Shown here piece by piece: positions 25,901-36,627 of a stretch of DNA of 64,000 bases (within the stretch, counting starts at the first letter, position 1; each line of letters starts with the position of its first letter). The stretch is from Leucaena leucocephala (Eukaryota; Streptophyta; Magnoliopsida; Fabales; Fabaceae), in contig CM073538.1 in the NCBI GenBank assembly GCA_037074615.1, forward strand, positions 21,911,068 through 21,975,067. The letters are read 5' to 3'. A program made the position numbers and the translations under genes. The notes under the pieces are model-generated. The model searched no databases. It saw only the letters and a program-made list of their open reading frames with translations, and was not told the origin of the DNA.

Positions 25901-26884
25901 TGTTGTGATGCCCTACAAAAAATGCTGAAGCCGCCCCATGAAAATAAATAAATATGAGTGAATTTTATTTTATTTTGAAATAACTTTAAATTTAAATATT
26001 CTTAGACAGTAATCCTAGGATATATTATAATTATATGAATGCATAAATCTCAAATAATTTCACATTGTTTCACTTTAAAGGTATATGTGAATTTGATTGT
26101 ACAAACTAATAATTATTTTAACCTTGGTATAAACTACAGTTAAAAAAAAGAAACATATTCTAATGAATCCTCGCTATAACAAAATTAATGCACATCCTAT
26201 GCAATGATATATACTTATGCTATGTTTGATTAAATGAGAGAGAGAATAAATTAAATTAATTTAAAAAATAATAATAAAAGATAAAGAAAGTTATGAGTAT
26301 GAATATAGGGAATGAAATATAAAGTTTTTTATTTAGTTTAAAAACAAAAAGAATTGAAGTTAATTAAAAATTAATAAATATATCTTTATTTTTTTATTAG
26401 AATTTATTTACTCTTTATTTATAATATTTATATCATAATTATTATTTTTTAATTTATTTATGAATCTTAAAAAATATTTTACCTTATTTATATATATATA
26501 TATGATAAAATTAAAAAGTTTTAATAAAATTTTAACATTATATTTTATTTAGATATATTTTATTATATATATACCTCTGTATGTCTTTTTTTTCTCTCTC
26601 ATCAGTTCTTGCTTCGTTTGTGAAAAAATATATACATTCTAATTCCTAGTAATATTAGCATTTTACAATGATTCCCACCATATTAGATAATAGATAATGG
26701 ATATATCAATATATTTGCCATGTACGTCAAAACAATATGACAGATTTCCAGCTTATAAATGCCTACGTACTAGCGGTATTTATAAGCAATGTTAGATAGG
26801 ATAACTTTTATCCGGTGCTCTATTTAAAAAAAATATAAATTATATTTTATAGTTTAATATTTGGCCTTATCTCATAAAAATTCT
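25901..26884. other. AT-rich intergenic DNA
   Basis: Very AT-rich spacer with a short (TA)n run near 26491-26502. No gene recognised. Confidence 0.4.
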
Positions 26885-27585
26885 AACTATTTTAGACTGA
26901 ATATGAATAGATTGGGTATAGGTAGGCTAGGTATACCTAAATTATTATGACATGCTCATGTTGTGAAAAACAATATGCAATTATAAATTTATAAAATAAT
27001 ATCATATTCATATATCTTCAAGAGTTAAATAATATATATAATCTACTAAAAATAACACAACAAAAAAATAATAATTAAAGTATTGAAATTCACAGTATAT
27101 ATTTTTTTTTTAAATCTAAATAATTTGTAATTGTAACTTTATATCAATTTATTAAATATTGACAAAGATGAAGCATATAAAAAAATAAAATAAACAATTA
27201 TAATTTATAATGTAATCATATTATGATTAGTAAAGTTATTAAAAAAGAAAAAATTAATAAAGTTATAAATATTAAAAGATGCAGTTTACTTACTTAATTA
27301 GTTATATTTCTAAAATGACCTTTTAGTTACCAGTAGTTATCATATTCTCCCTTCCAAGTATAACATCTAGGAAGAAAAGTAAAAATAAATAAAAGAATGA
27401 GTGCTTATAGGCAAGATAGGGCAAGGCAACCCCTGCCCGATACTCAACCCAAAAAAAACATATGATGCATTTTGTAATCCAATACTCGACCATGTCCTAT
27501 ATTTATTGGGCTAGATAGGTCTTTTTTTTGTGGATTTAGGTGGATATACTGGGTCTAGGCTTTATAAATACCTCTACTACGTATG
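26885..27585. mobile_element. hAT-like non-autonomous element, second copy without the LTR
   Basis: It aligns with the outer element at 10165-12557 in the same orientation. It contains 'aacccctgcccgatactcaa' near its right end, echoing 'aacccctgcctggtgccctg' near the left end of the other copy. At about 27000 it shows one uninterrupted AATATCATATTCAT, the pre-insertion state of the solo LTR site. No ORF. Ends are approximate. Confidence 0.55.
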
Positions 27586-28369
27586 CATGTTGTGGTAATT
27601 TCTTTTCATATGAACAGACAAAACGATAGTGGAATAAGAAGGGATTATTGAAATATTAAAAGAATATAATGGATAATTTTATTAAGATGGGATAAAAAAA
27701 TTTGTTCCCCTCTAAAAATTTCTAATTTTAAAAGGAAAATGGAGGAGAATAGATGACCATAAAAAGATAAAAATTTTAACTTTCACTTTTTTCTATTTTT
27801 TTCAACTAAATATATTTATATTTATCTTCTTATATCCTCCCTTTCAAAAATCTCAAACTGAACAATGACTTAGGATATAATTAATTTAATGGTTATCTTT
27901 TTTTAGATTTAGTAAGATAAAGTAGATTATTTATCTAATAAAAAAAATAGAGTATTATTGATCCACATTTTAAGTCTAAATTTTTTCCCTTAATTGAGAG
28001 ACCATAAATGAAATCAACATCAATCACCATCAATATGTTAATAATAGACTCCTCTAATAAGGAGATAGCCCTTCCATCTAGTCACCTCCAAAACAATGAT
28101 TTAATTTAAAATATAATTCCTTACAAAATAATTAATATTTATTTATTAATTTTGTATTTATAATAATACTTATCCACAATTTTGTTAATTCTTTATATTT
28201 TCTTTATCTTTATAATTTATAGTCCTCAACAAAGATAAAAATAAAAAATATTTGAATTCATAACCGATTAAATAAGTTAGTTATATATTTTTCTATTTCT
28301 ATAAATTAATTAAAATGATTTATATAGGGAATAGGAAATATATATATATAGCTTGTGTAGATAAGATTT
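27586..28369. other. AT-rich intergenic DNA, nothing recognised
   Basis: No ORF of note, RNA gene or matched repeat was seen. Confidence 0.35.
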
Positions 28370-28640
28370 TAAAAAATAGCTTATAAAAAAAAGGGCTTTT
28401 AGGTAGCTTTTGGAAAAAGGTTTTTAAAGAAGAATTTATGAAAAAAAATAAGTTTTGAATAAATAAATGTTTTGATAGTTATTTATAGAAATACTTTTAT
28501 TATTAGTAAATTATGAAAAATAGTATAAGTATTAAATGAGGAGAGATGAGAGATAGTGTAAAAAAAAGAATAGAGAAGAAATATAGTGTAGAGAATAAAT
28601 GAGAGAGAAAAGAGGGTGTAAGAAAAAGTATAAGAGGGTA
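28370..28640 (+). repeat. Partial family X element (left arm and GA-rich centre)
   Basis: It matches the left arm at 43 kb and 57 kb ('aagaatttatgaaaaaaaat', 'aataaataaatgttttgata'), then runs into a GA-rich centre. The right arm is missing. Confidence 0.4.
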
Positions 28641-28824
28641 ATACTGAACAGGGAGTGGGAGGTCAAAATTGATTATGTTAGTCAGGAATGTAACAGAGCT
28701 ACGAATTATTTAGCCAATATCAAGATGCTACGATAGTCTCCATTATGGACTCGGATCGCACTTTCATTATAGGTAATCACATAGAACCTCATCAGGATTC
28801 CTTATATTATATATATATATATAT

Positions 28825-29415
28825 ATATAATATAATTTTTTGTTAAGCATAAAATATAATCAATATTTTAAATTAATTTTTAAAAATATAATTAACATAT
28901 TAAAATATTCAATGTACAATTAACATCTTAAATGAATTTTAAAGATATAATTAATATATTAAAATATTTAAATTATTACAATTTTACCCCATCGTTAACA
29001 AAAATATAAATTTTATTTGATATATTACATAACTTTTTATTTTAATATATTATTATTTAAATTTTTTATATATAATATTATTTTAATAAATTATACTAAA
29101 TAAATTATATAATTTTTTAATATTTATAATAAATTATATACAATATCAATTTTAGAATTTATTTACTATTATATGTTAAACATATATATGATTTTTTAAA
29201 TAATAATATATTAAAATAAAAAATTTATGTAATTTAAATAGAATAAAAATTTATATTTTTATTAGTAAAAAGATAAAATTATATTAATTTAAATATTTTA
29301 AAATATTAATCGTATTTTTAAAATTAATTTAAAATATTAATCAGATTTTTAAATATTGTAAGATATTAATTATTTTTTAAAATTAATTTAAAAATACTAA
29401 ATGCACTTTTACTTT
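28825..29415. repeat. Long imperfect inverted repeat (~590 bp), foldback or MITE-like
   Basis: The left arm (about 28830-29070) and right arm (about 29170-29415) are reverse complements over about 240 bases with mismatches. For example 'ttattttaatatattattat' at about 29037 is mirrored by 'ataataatatattaaaataa' at about 29201. The loop is about 100 bases. The unit is extremely AT-rich, has no ORF, and lies about 400 bases upstream of the DUF7950 gene. A (TA)n run sits at its left edge (about 28806-28830). Confidence 0.6.
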
Positions 29416-29664
29416 CTTTTTTTTGGTCAATACTCCTATTAAATGATTAACACACTATAGTTGATGTGGCAAGTTATAATGTATATAATTATTTAATTTA
29501 ATTAATTTTTATATACGGCCTCTAAACTGAATCAGAATCCCGTAGGCTTTGAGAATTTGGCCTTCCCAATGCCTCTCTGTGTCGCTTGTGGACACTCCTC
29601 TACATCCCATTGGCTTTTCCTCACGTCCTTTCACTTCCCTCTTTCTCACCAGTGTCATCGGTCA

Positions 29665-29693
29665 CACGTGTCTCCCTCACAGTTCCTATAAAG
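29665..29693 (+). promoter_or_regulatory. G-box/ABRE-like site and TATA box of the DUF7950-type gene
   Basis: CACGTG, within ACACGTGTC, lies at 29665-29670. TATAAAG lies at 29687-29693, 114 bases before the start codon. This spacing suits a plant core promoter. ACGTG sites often mediate abscisic-acid or light responses; that role is inferred. Confidence 0.55.
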
Positions 29694-29806
29694 CAATCCT
29701 CAGTCCATTTTATTCTGCATTTCCTCCTCCACTGACTGAACTGACCGGAAAAGCTTCAATCAAAGAGGAGTAAAACGCTGTGTTTTGACTGAGAGAACAT
29801 ACGACC

Positions 29807-30697
29807 ATGGCCGGCAAAGGAGGGTGTTGTAACGGAAAATACGCTACCGCCGGTGCTCACGATATGTCTAAGGTGGACAAGATAATGCTTAGGTTCAGAC
29901 CTATCGCTCCAAAACCAGTAGCCGGAAGTACGGCTTCCGGCGGTTCTTCGTCCGAGAGCAGCGTCGATGCCTTCTCTAGATACGACGGAGGTAAAAGAAA
30001 GTTCATGAAAGTTCACGATACTTCGAATATCAACTGCAGTAGGAACCAACGGTGCAACCGGAGGAGAAAACATACGCCGAAACAAAGTCAGCCGGAGGTG
30101 ACTTTGTCTCTCCTTCCATTATCTCCCGATACCAAGGATCTTCGGGCCTCCGATCTCACTGTTTCGTCATCAAATGCAGTACGGAGCAAGGTGACGATAA
30201 GCAAGCCGATTTGGCTGAGTTTCGAGAATTTCTCGGCCATAAAGTTAGGTTCTCTGGCAACTTATTGCTGCCGTGGTACGAGCACGCATCCGCCGGCTGC
30301 AGTTGGGGGATCATCCGTGACGGTGGAGTGTGTGACGGACTCGTGGGTGGAGGCTGAAGGGTTGGGGTGTACTGACGAAGAGAGGAAGGTGAATCTGAGC
30401 AAGGACACGTGTCCGGGGCTGATATGTGACGGTTACGGGAGAGTAACGTGGACGAATGATTCGTACAGGAGAATGGTGTGTGAGGGGGAGAAGAAGGAGG
30501 CTGTTGGTGGAGGAGTGAAGTTGGTGATGAAGGATGTGGGGGAAATGGCGTCGTACCGGTCATTCACGTGCAGGGTGAAGGTGCAGTACACGCGTGGGAA
30601 GGAGAAGGGTTCGCTGACGCTGCCATGTGATGTGTGGAGGATGGACAGTGGTGGATTTGCGTGGAGATTAGATGTTAAAGCTGCACTTAGCCTGTAA
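29807..30697 (+). CDS. DUF7950-type plant protein of unknown function (296 aa, intronless)
   Basis: Single-exon gene with start context ACCATGG. Near the N-terminus is the motif DKIMLRFRPIAPKP, which I recall as a marker of plant proteins grouped as DUF7950; I could not search to confirm. Residues about 45-110 are Ser- and basic-rich (CNRRRKHTPK may act in nuclear import) and include SLLPLSPDT. The C-terminal half looks folded: TVECVTDSW, then GLICDGYGRVTWTNDSYRRM (about 204-223), TCRVKVQYT and FAWRLDVKAALSL near the end. The stretch at 204-223 resembles the opening strands of PAS domains. No signal peptide or membrane helix. Function unknown; a nuclear regulatory role would be a guess. The base composition is much richer in GC than the flanks, as usual for intronless plant genes. 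Confidence 0.85.
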   Translation: MAGKGGCCNGKYATAGAHDMSKVDKIMLRFRPIAPKPVAGSTASGGSSSESSVDAFSRYDGGKRKFMKVHDTSNINCSRNQRCNRRRKHTPKQSQPEVTLSLLPLSPDTKDLRASDLTVSSSNAVRSKVTISKPIWLSFENFSAIKLGSLATYCCRGTSTHPPAAVGGSSVTVECVTDSWVEAEGLGCTDEERKVNLSKDTCPGLICDGYGRVTWTNDSYRRMVCEGEKKEAVGGGVKLVMKDVGEMASYRSFTCRVKVQYTRGKEKGSLTLPCDVWRMDSGGFAWRLDVKAALSL

Positions 30698-32061
30698 GGA
30701 GGAAGATGCCGTACCTAACCTAGCTCACTATATCAGGGAATAAAAACGAAACGTTTCATCTGCTTTGAAACTTGTTATCTCTTCTATTACCTCATGAAGC
30801 ATGTGAATATCGTGTTAATGCATATGTCAATGTGTGGATTTTTGTGTGTTTCTGAATTGTCTACTTTGGGTTTGAACTTTTCAGCTAGCTATGTTGGCTA
30901 ACCAATGCCTTAATTTGTAAATAACCAACTCGTAGTTGTTTGTATCACGTAATGTTATATAAGTCATTGTTCCTCCTCTTTGCCCTGCGAGGGATAAATG
31001 GTGACGGCACCAACCACAATTAAAACTTGTAGCATGTAAATATATATTATAATATGTGTGATTTGTTTCATATTAAAAATGGTTAAAATCGTGATTTTGA
31101 TAAGAATATGTAACTTGTGCCCCTTTCACTAATTAAAATGATAGTTTTGGTGGTTTTCATCCTAAAATTATTTTTTTTATTATAATTATAAGAGTCAATT
31201 AATTTTTTTAAATAGATTAATAAATTTAAATATTTTTTTTATTTTTAATTATAATAGTTTGTTGATTTTTTGATAAATTAAAAAAATTAAATAATTCAAT
31301 TAATTAAGATTAAATTTAATTTTTTTAAATAAATTTATATTATATATTTTTAATATATTTAAATTAATCAATTAATTTTTATATTAATTATAATTAATTA
31401 ATTAATTTTATTTTATAGATCTAATATAAAAAAATTAATTAATTTTTATAATTAAAATTAGAGTTAATATATGTTATTATTAAGGTGTTTGGCAACCCCT
31501 TTACAATTTATTTTTTTTTTCATTTTATGGGATAGGACTTTGTTAACATATTTACAATTTACAACTTAAAATAAGATATATAAAACATTCACTATGATGT
31601 GTTGATAATTAATTATTAAGTATAATATATTTCTTTGCCTTTCAGTGGTTGTTTTTTTTTTATAAAAAAGTTTATATTGGTTAAAACAATTGAAAGAGGG
31701 AAGATATTTTAAAGAATTTAATTTTTAAAAAACTGAAGAGATGTGTTTAATGCCCTTGCATATATTTTTTAATTAAACTCATTAAAATCTGTTAATATTC
31801 TCGTGCACAGTGTAAAATTCTAGTGTCTTATAGAACTACCGTCCAAACGATTGAAAAACCAATTTAGGATGATATGGTTTATTCTTGAATTTATAAATGT
31901 AAAGATGTAATGACAGATTTCTTTCTAACTGATGAGCAAATAATGCATTGATGAAAAAAAAGAGCAAATAATGCCTATCAACATGATAACTTAACTATTA
32001 CTATATATAACGCTAATAGCGAATTAATACGTTCTGTACATATAAATTCAGAAACAGACGA
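30698..32061. other. Intergenic DNA with a decayed MITE-like patch
   Basis: The 3' flank of the DUF7950-type gene is followed by AT-rich spacer. About 31165-31460 repeats the words of the Stowaway-like family ('ataagagtcaattaattttt', 'taattataattaattaatta') but is too worn for clear ends. No gene seen. Confidence 0.4.
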
Positions 32062-35000
32062 CTAAAATAATCTTAAGTTACATAACAGGAGCCTGCCTGA
32101 ATCAATCCTTTGCCGTTGCCTCCATCTCTCAATCAGAAGATCTTCGCTTTTTTTGAGTTCAAGGCACTCATCCATATCATAATTACGTCTTTTCGATGAT
32201 GCTGTAGACAATGTCTCGCTTTCATAGGATTCGCGGAACTTGCTGCTTAAATTTTTGCCCAAGGACTCAGCAATACCATTAGGGCTCCAGCTTCCATGGC
32301 TGCTGACAGAATTATTGCTTTGATCTTGTGCTTTGGTGATTTCCTAGGAAATCGATTTTAACAGACACAAACAGAACACATAAGTATCGCCAAAAGGGGG
32401 GGGGGGGGAAAGACAACAATCGTGGACATTGTTGATTTTTCCACCAGCATCCAAACCAAAGGATGTCAGTTGCCTTTGATACCTTGAAAAGTTAAATTTA
32501 CAGGTACATAATGCTAAGAATCTTGTCATTGGGTCCAAAAAGGGTGTGGAAGATGTTGCACATGGATACCATTGTTCGGATATTGTTCTTCTTCAAAGAA
32601 GCATAAAACGTTAATAAAAATTGCAACAGATATGTATTATTTGTACAGTAACATGTGAATGTCCAGATTTTATGATATGGGTGTGCTGGCCACCTTGTAA
32701 CTATGTTAACACATTAACATGCATGCATATGATTGTGTCCAAATGTTTCTTGGGCAATCAATAGAAGTGGACTTGATAACTAAACTAAATAAAGTAAACA
32801 TTGAAAAGGCATTCATATGATTGTTAGTTTACCTTGGACATGTTATCATGTACGTAAGCTAAAGAATTTTTTAAATCGGCAAAATCCTTTTTTAGGAAAA
32901 AGATAACAACTGACAATTCGACGATACCTGAATGAAACTGGCAATTTTTGGAGTTACTGGCATCTCTGTCTTGTGGAGGTTTGTTGTAGGGGAAGCATCA
33001 TTACTAGTCTCCCACTGCAACCATGGCAACATGACCCCATCCATTTCAACTGGAAGAGATCTTGGTATTGATGGGCTAGTAAATGGTTCTTGTTTTATTA
33101 GTCCTCCAATGGATGAGCTAGTGTCACTTCTTTCTCCATCAAGTGATGAAATATCTGTATCTTCGACATTTGAAATAAAATCCTCAATATATTTCTCAGC
33201 TTCCTCAGTCAAGCGCCTAGACATTCGGTTCCTGTCATTACTTCTCTGGAAAATAAAACACAAACTTTGCTTGAAGGATCAACCAAATATTTCAACAGCT
33301 TCTATTTCATAAAGGAACAGTGTGATGGATTTAGTTCATATGTCCAGTATGTTATGGAAAACCTGTGCTACTGCAGAGAACAAAAATAGACACACACCTT
33401 CCTGGTTCTTGATGGTTTTTGTATATCATCGTTCTTTTTATCTGGGAGCAATTCTTTGACAATTTTAGAAAGTTCTCTGCCTCGCTGTTCCTCCAGCACT
33501 ATTTCAGCCAATAAATCTTGTTTACGCTTCTCTGACTGTCAGTTAAAAAAAATACAAAATCAAAGAAACATGGTAAAAAATCTGAAACCAATACTAAGCA
33601 AAGAAATAAAATACCGAAAAGTTTTACAAGGCATTTTCTCTATCCATCAAGAAGGAATCAATGTTGCTAGTTTCAATTTTAGAATGTTTTAAGACAGCTT
33701 TACCCATAGCATTGTTAAAAATTGCAGTGTAAGAATACATATGATAGAAAATTTCCTTTGACCAGTATGCAACATTGTCATATACATGCAACAATACTAA
33801 TATGCAGCAATGACAACAAGCCTTACCCACCGTTAGGTGTTACATAAACCAAATAACACTATTATACTCTATTAAGAACCAAATCTTTGAATATTTATAT
33901 TGTTGCTTGCTTCTATGACATGGAGCAACAATACGAATAGAAAATAAAATAAAAGGAAGCCTAACAAGATGAGTTGGAACAGTTGCATTGCATGATTATT
34001 AAGTCAGCAATTACTACTCATCAGAATGCTAACCAAGACATCATGTGTACTTTTTTTTTGCTCACTTCTAAATTCTAATACCTGTTCCAGTTCTGTTTCA
34101 TAGTTCCTCCTGATACAAGATACTGTATGAAGAACATCAGAATTGTTTGACAGCAAGCGATCAACAGTAGCTAGAGGGGAGGTCCTTGGTTTCGCCCCAG
34201 CCTGATTTGGAAGGTGCACAATAAACCAGAAAAAATTTCAGCAGAGATCAGTCAATGCAGTGAATATGCACGTGCATAAGAAAGAATATTGAGACTAACA
34301 AGCAGATTTAGAGAAAAATAAATTCACATTTCACAGACTTTTTCAATTTTTGTTTTGATTCCATCCACAGAATGTCTTAAATCCTTCTGCGTAGCTTTAT
34401 GGAATCCACCGTCAATGCCAGAATTCCCTGCCTGAAGAATTATAAGAGGATGAACATTAGTAGTTGAAACTGAAGCAGCACTCCTTTCACAACTGTAACT
34501 TCAAAGAAAGTATATCAACCTTCTTCTGTGCATATACAGTTTGGATATTCTCAGTCGCATTTTTATTGAGGTGAGCACCAGCCCCTTCCTCATCAGTAAG
34601 AACTGAAGAGTGACTCTGAAAAGCCAAAAACGATCTTTCAGATTCAGTCAACTAGGTTTGGAATATAAGGCAAGAATGTAAGATATGAAAGATGTTGGTA
34701 CTGTCTTCTGAAAGAAAGATAGCTTCAACCAACCGGTCAGAAATTTAGGATAATTAACCTATCAAGCCTTTTGAAAGGAAAATTACTGATAAAGGCTTTC
34801 AGAACAGAGTAATGAATAAGCATCTCAAGAAAAAGAATTCAGAAATCAATCTCACTTACAGAGTAACCATCATATGACCTCATATCTTTTTGGCTAAGGG
34901 ACCTTCTCAGCACTGGTCTTTGATCAGATGAAACTGTCTTATGTATCGATTTGTTGGCAACATCAGTACTTCTGAGATTCAGACGACTTTTAGAATTCTG

Positions 35001-36627
35001 AGAATGATCCAGGTCACTCTGTACCATGCAAGATATGAATATGTATAAATGTATCAGTACAAGTGTCTAATAAAAAGTGGTAAAGTGAACCATACTAAAT
35101 ATAGGCTACCCAAAAATTACGAGGCATGCTTCAATAAAGGCAATGGTATCAAATAACAAGTTCCGCAATCATAAATGTTACAAATTTATTACTATTCAGG
35201 TCATGTGAATGAGGATCAAATTGAAGAGAAAGTATTGCCTATCAAGTTGCTCAAAAACTCTCCCAGGATGAAAATGGGCAAAGGGGGAAATCATAGAAAA
35301 ATGTATGAACAAGAGATTTTCCTTTATTGAATAAATATATGAAAATCTTCAATGCTCCCACTTCACTTCAATTTTTTATAAGGAAATAAATCAAACAAGA
35401 CAACTGGAAGAAGTACGCTAGGAACATCATTAAGTAAGATTCAAATAAACAAACATAATCAACATATAATGAACTTACTACAAGGATTTATTGGTAGAAA
35501 AAAAATTACTACAAGGATTTTGGTTCAAAACGAAAATAAAAAATCATGTAAAACACGGGAGGAAAAGGAAAGTCTTGTGATGCACTTGGCAATATATGAT
35601 CTTGTTAGAATTAGGCAAAGTCAATCGATAAGCAGGAGGAAAATACAGCCAATATTTTCCAACTATCCACTTCTGAATTTCCTTCTAAGCAAAATTTTAC
35701 TTGAACAGTAAACTCTAAACAAGCAACTGTTGAACAAGGTTGTTCAACCAAATGAACTTTCCAGTTTGAGACATCATTTGGCTCTAAAACTCAAATTGGT
35801 CCATGATGCTCTGTAGGAACGTACACATGTTTGAAAGACACGTAACTCAAAAGAGAGCGTTCTTTGTTACATTTGTTATGATCCATATTGCTCTAAATGG
35901 CCTAAGTCTTAATCCCGCATTACATACTTAAAACCATCCTAAACAGGGGAAATTCCTAGTCAGAATCGGTAAGAGAATGTAGAATATATGGATGCATTTT
36001 TAATATATGATACGATATATGCATCCCTTTGAAATATGCAAGTCAAATTGACACTTCCATATAAACAAGGCTATGCATCCGAGTCGGAGGAACCAAAACT
36101 ACAAAGACGAAGCAAATGATTCTCACCTCAGAATCACTAATCTGGTACCGCACTACCGAAAGCGATCTCCTCCTTCTCGTATGAGCATCCGAACCTCCAC
36201 CTCTGTTAGCACTATGATCAGCATTGCCCCTTCCATCATTGCTCACTCCAGCGCTCTTCCTCGAAACAGACCTCCCTCGCCTCTGTGTCGCAGTGGCTCC
36301 ATTCGCAGGACTGAGCTCAGAGTGTCTCGAAGCCACTCGACCTCGATTCGCAGATTCGAAGAATTCAATGGCAAGATCATCAAGACTAATCTCAGGAAAC
36401 CCAGAACCCCTAACAGTATTAACGAATTTCCCTCTTGGCGCAGGGAATTCATCAGGGAAATTGACCGAGTCGTGAGAAGGAACTCGGCGGGGCGCTCGGC
36501 TGAGACTTCTAGCACGAAGGTGAGCGGAGTAGTTGCGATTAGAGGAACTGGAATCGTTGGTTGAAGAAGCCGATGAAGCTCCTATGGGGTTTCTCTTAGT
36601 CGTAGATTTGAATGCCGCCGTCGCCAT
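32062..36627 (-). CDS. Unrecognised Ser/Arg-rich coiled-coil protein (8 exons, ~568 aa)
   Basis: I do not recognise a named family. Exons: 36627-36127, 35018-34860, 34615-34520, 34431-about 34339, 34201-34082, 33535-33398, 33245-32928, 32343-32062. All joins keep frame; the donor of exon 4 is weak, so that edge is a guess. The N-terminal 170 residues are rich in Ser and Arg (RARSLSRAPRR, RRGRSVSRK, TRRRRSLSVVRY) and include an acidic patch, SGFPEISLDDLAIEFFES. The middle has QRPVLRRSLSQKDMRSYDGY. A likely coiled coil follows (RRNYETELEQ joined to SEKRKQDLLAEIVLEEQR). A conserved-looking block is RLTEEAEKYIEDFISNVEDT. The end is basic and helical (LLIERWRQRQRIDS). No signal peptide or membrane helix. 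The basic Ser/Arg regions could bind RNA or microtubules, but nothing here proves either. The last intron holds a G13 run (32396-32408). Confidence 0.75.

Noticed and set aside
30156..30563. 135-codon Pro/Ser-rich minus-strand ORF
   Set aside because: It is antisense to the DUF7950-type gene; Pro/Ser richness arises from the coding bias of the opposite strand.
36073..36564. 163-codon plus-strand ORF
   Set aside because: It is antisense to the first exon of the Ser/Arg-rich gene and is explained by that exon's composition.
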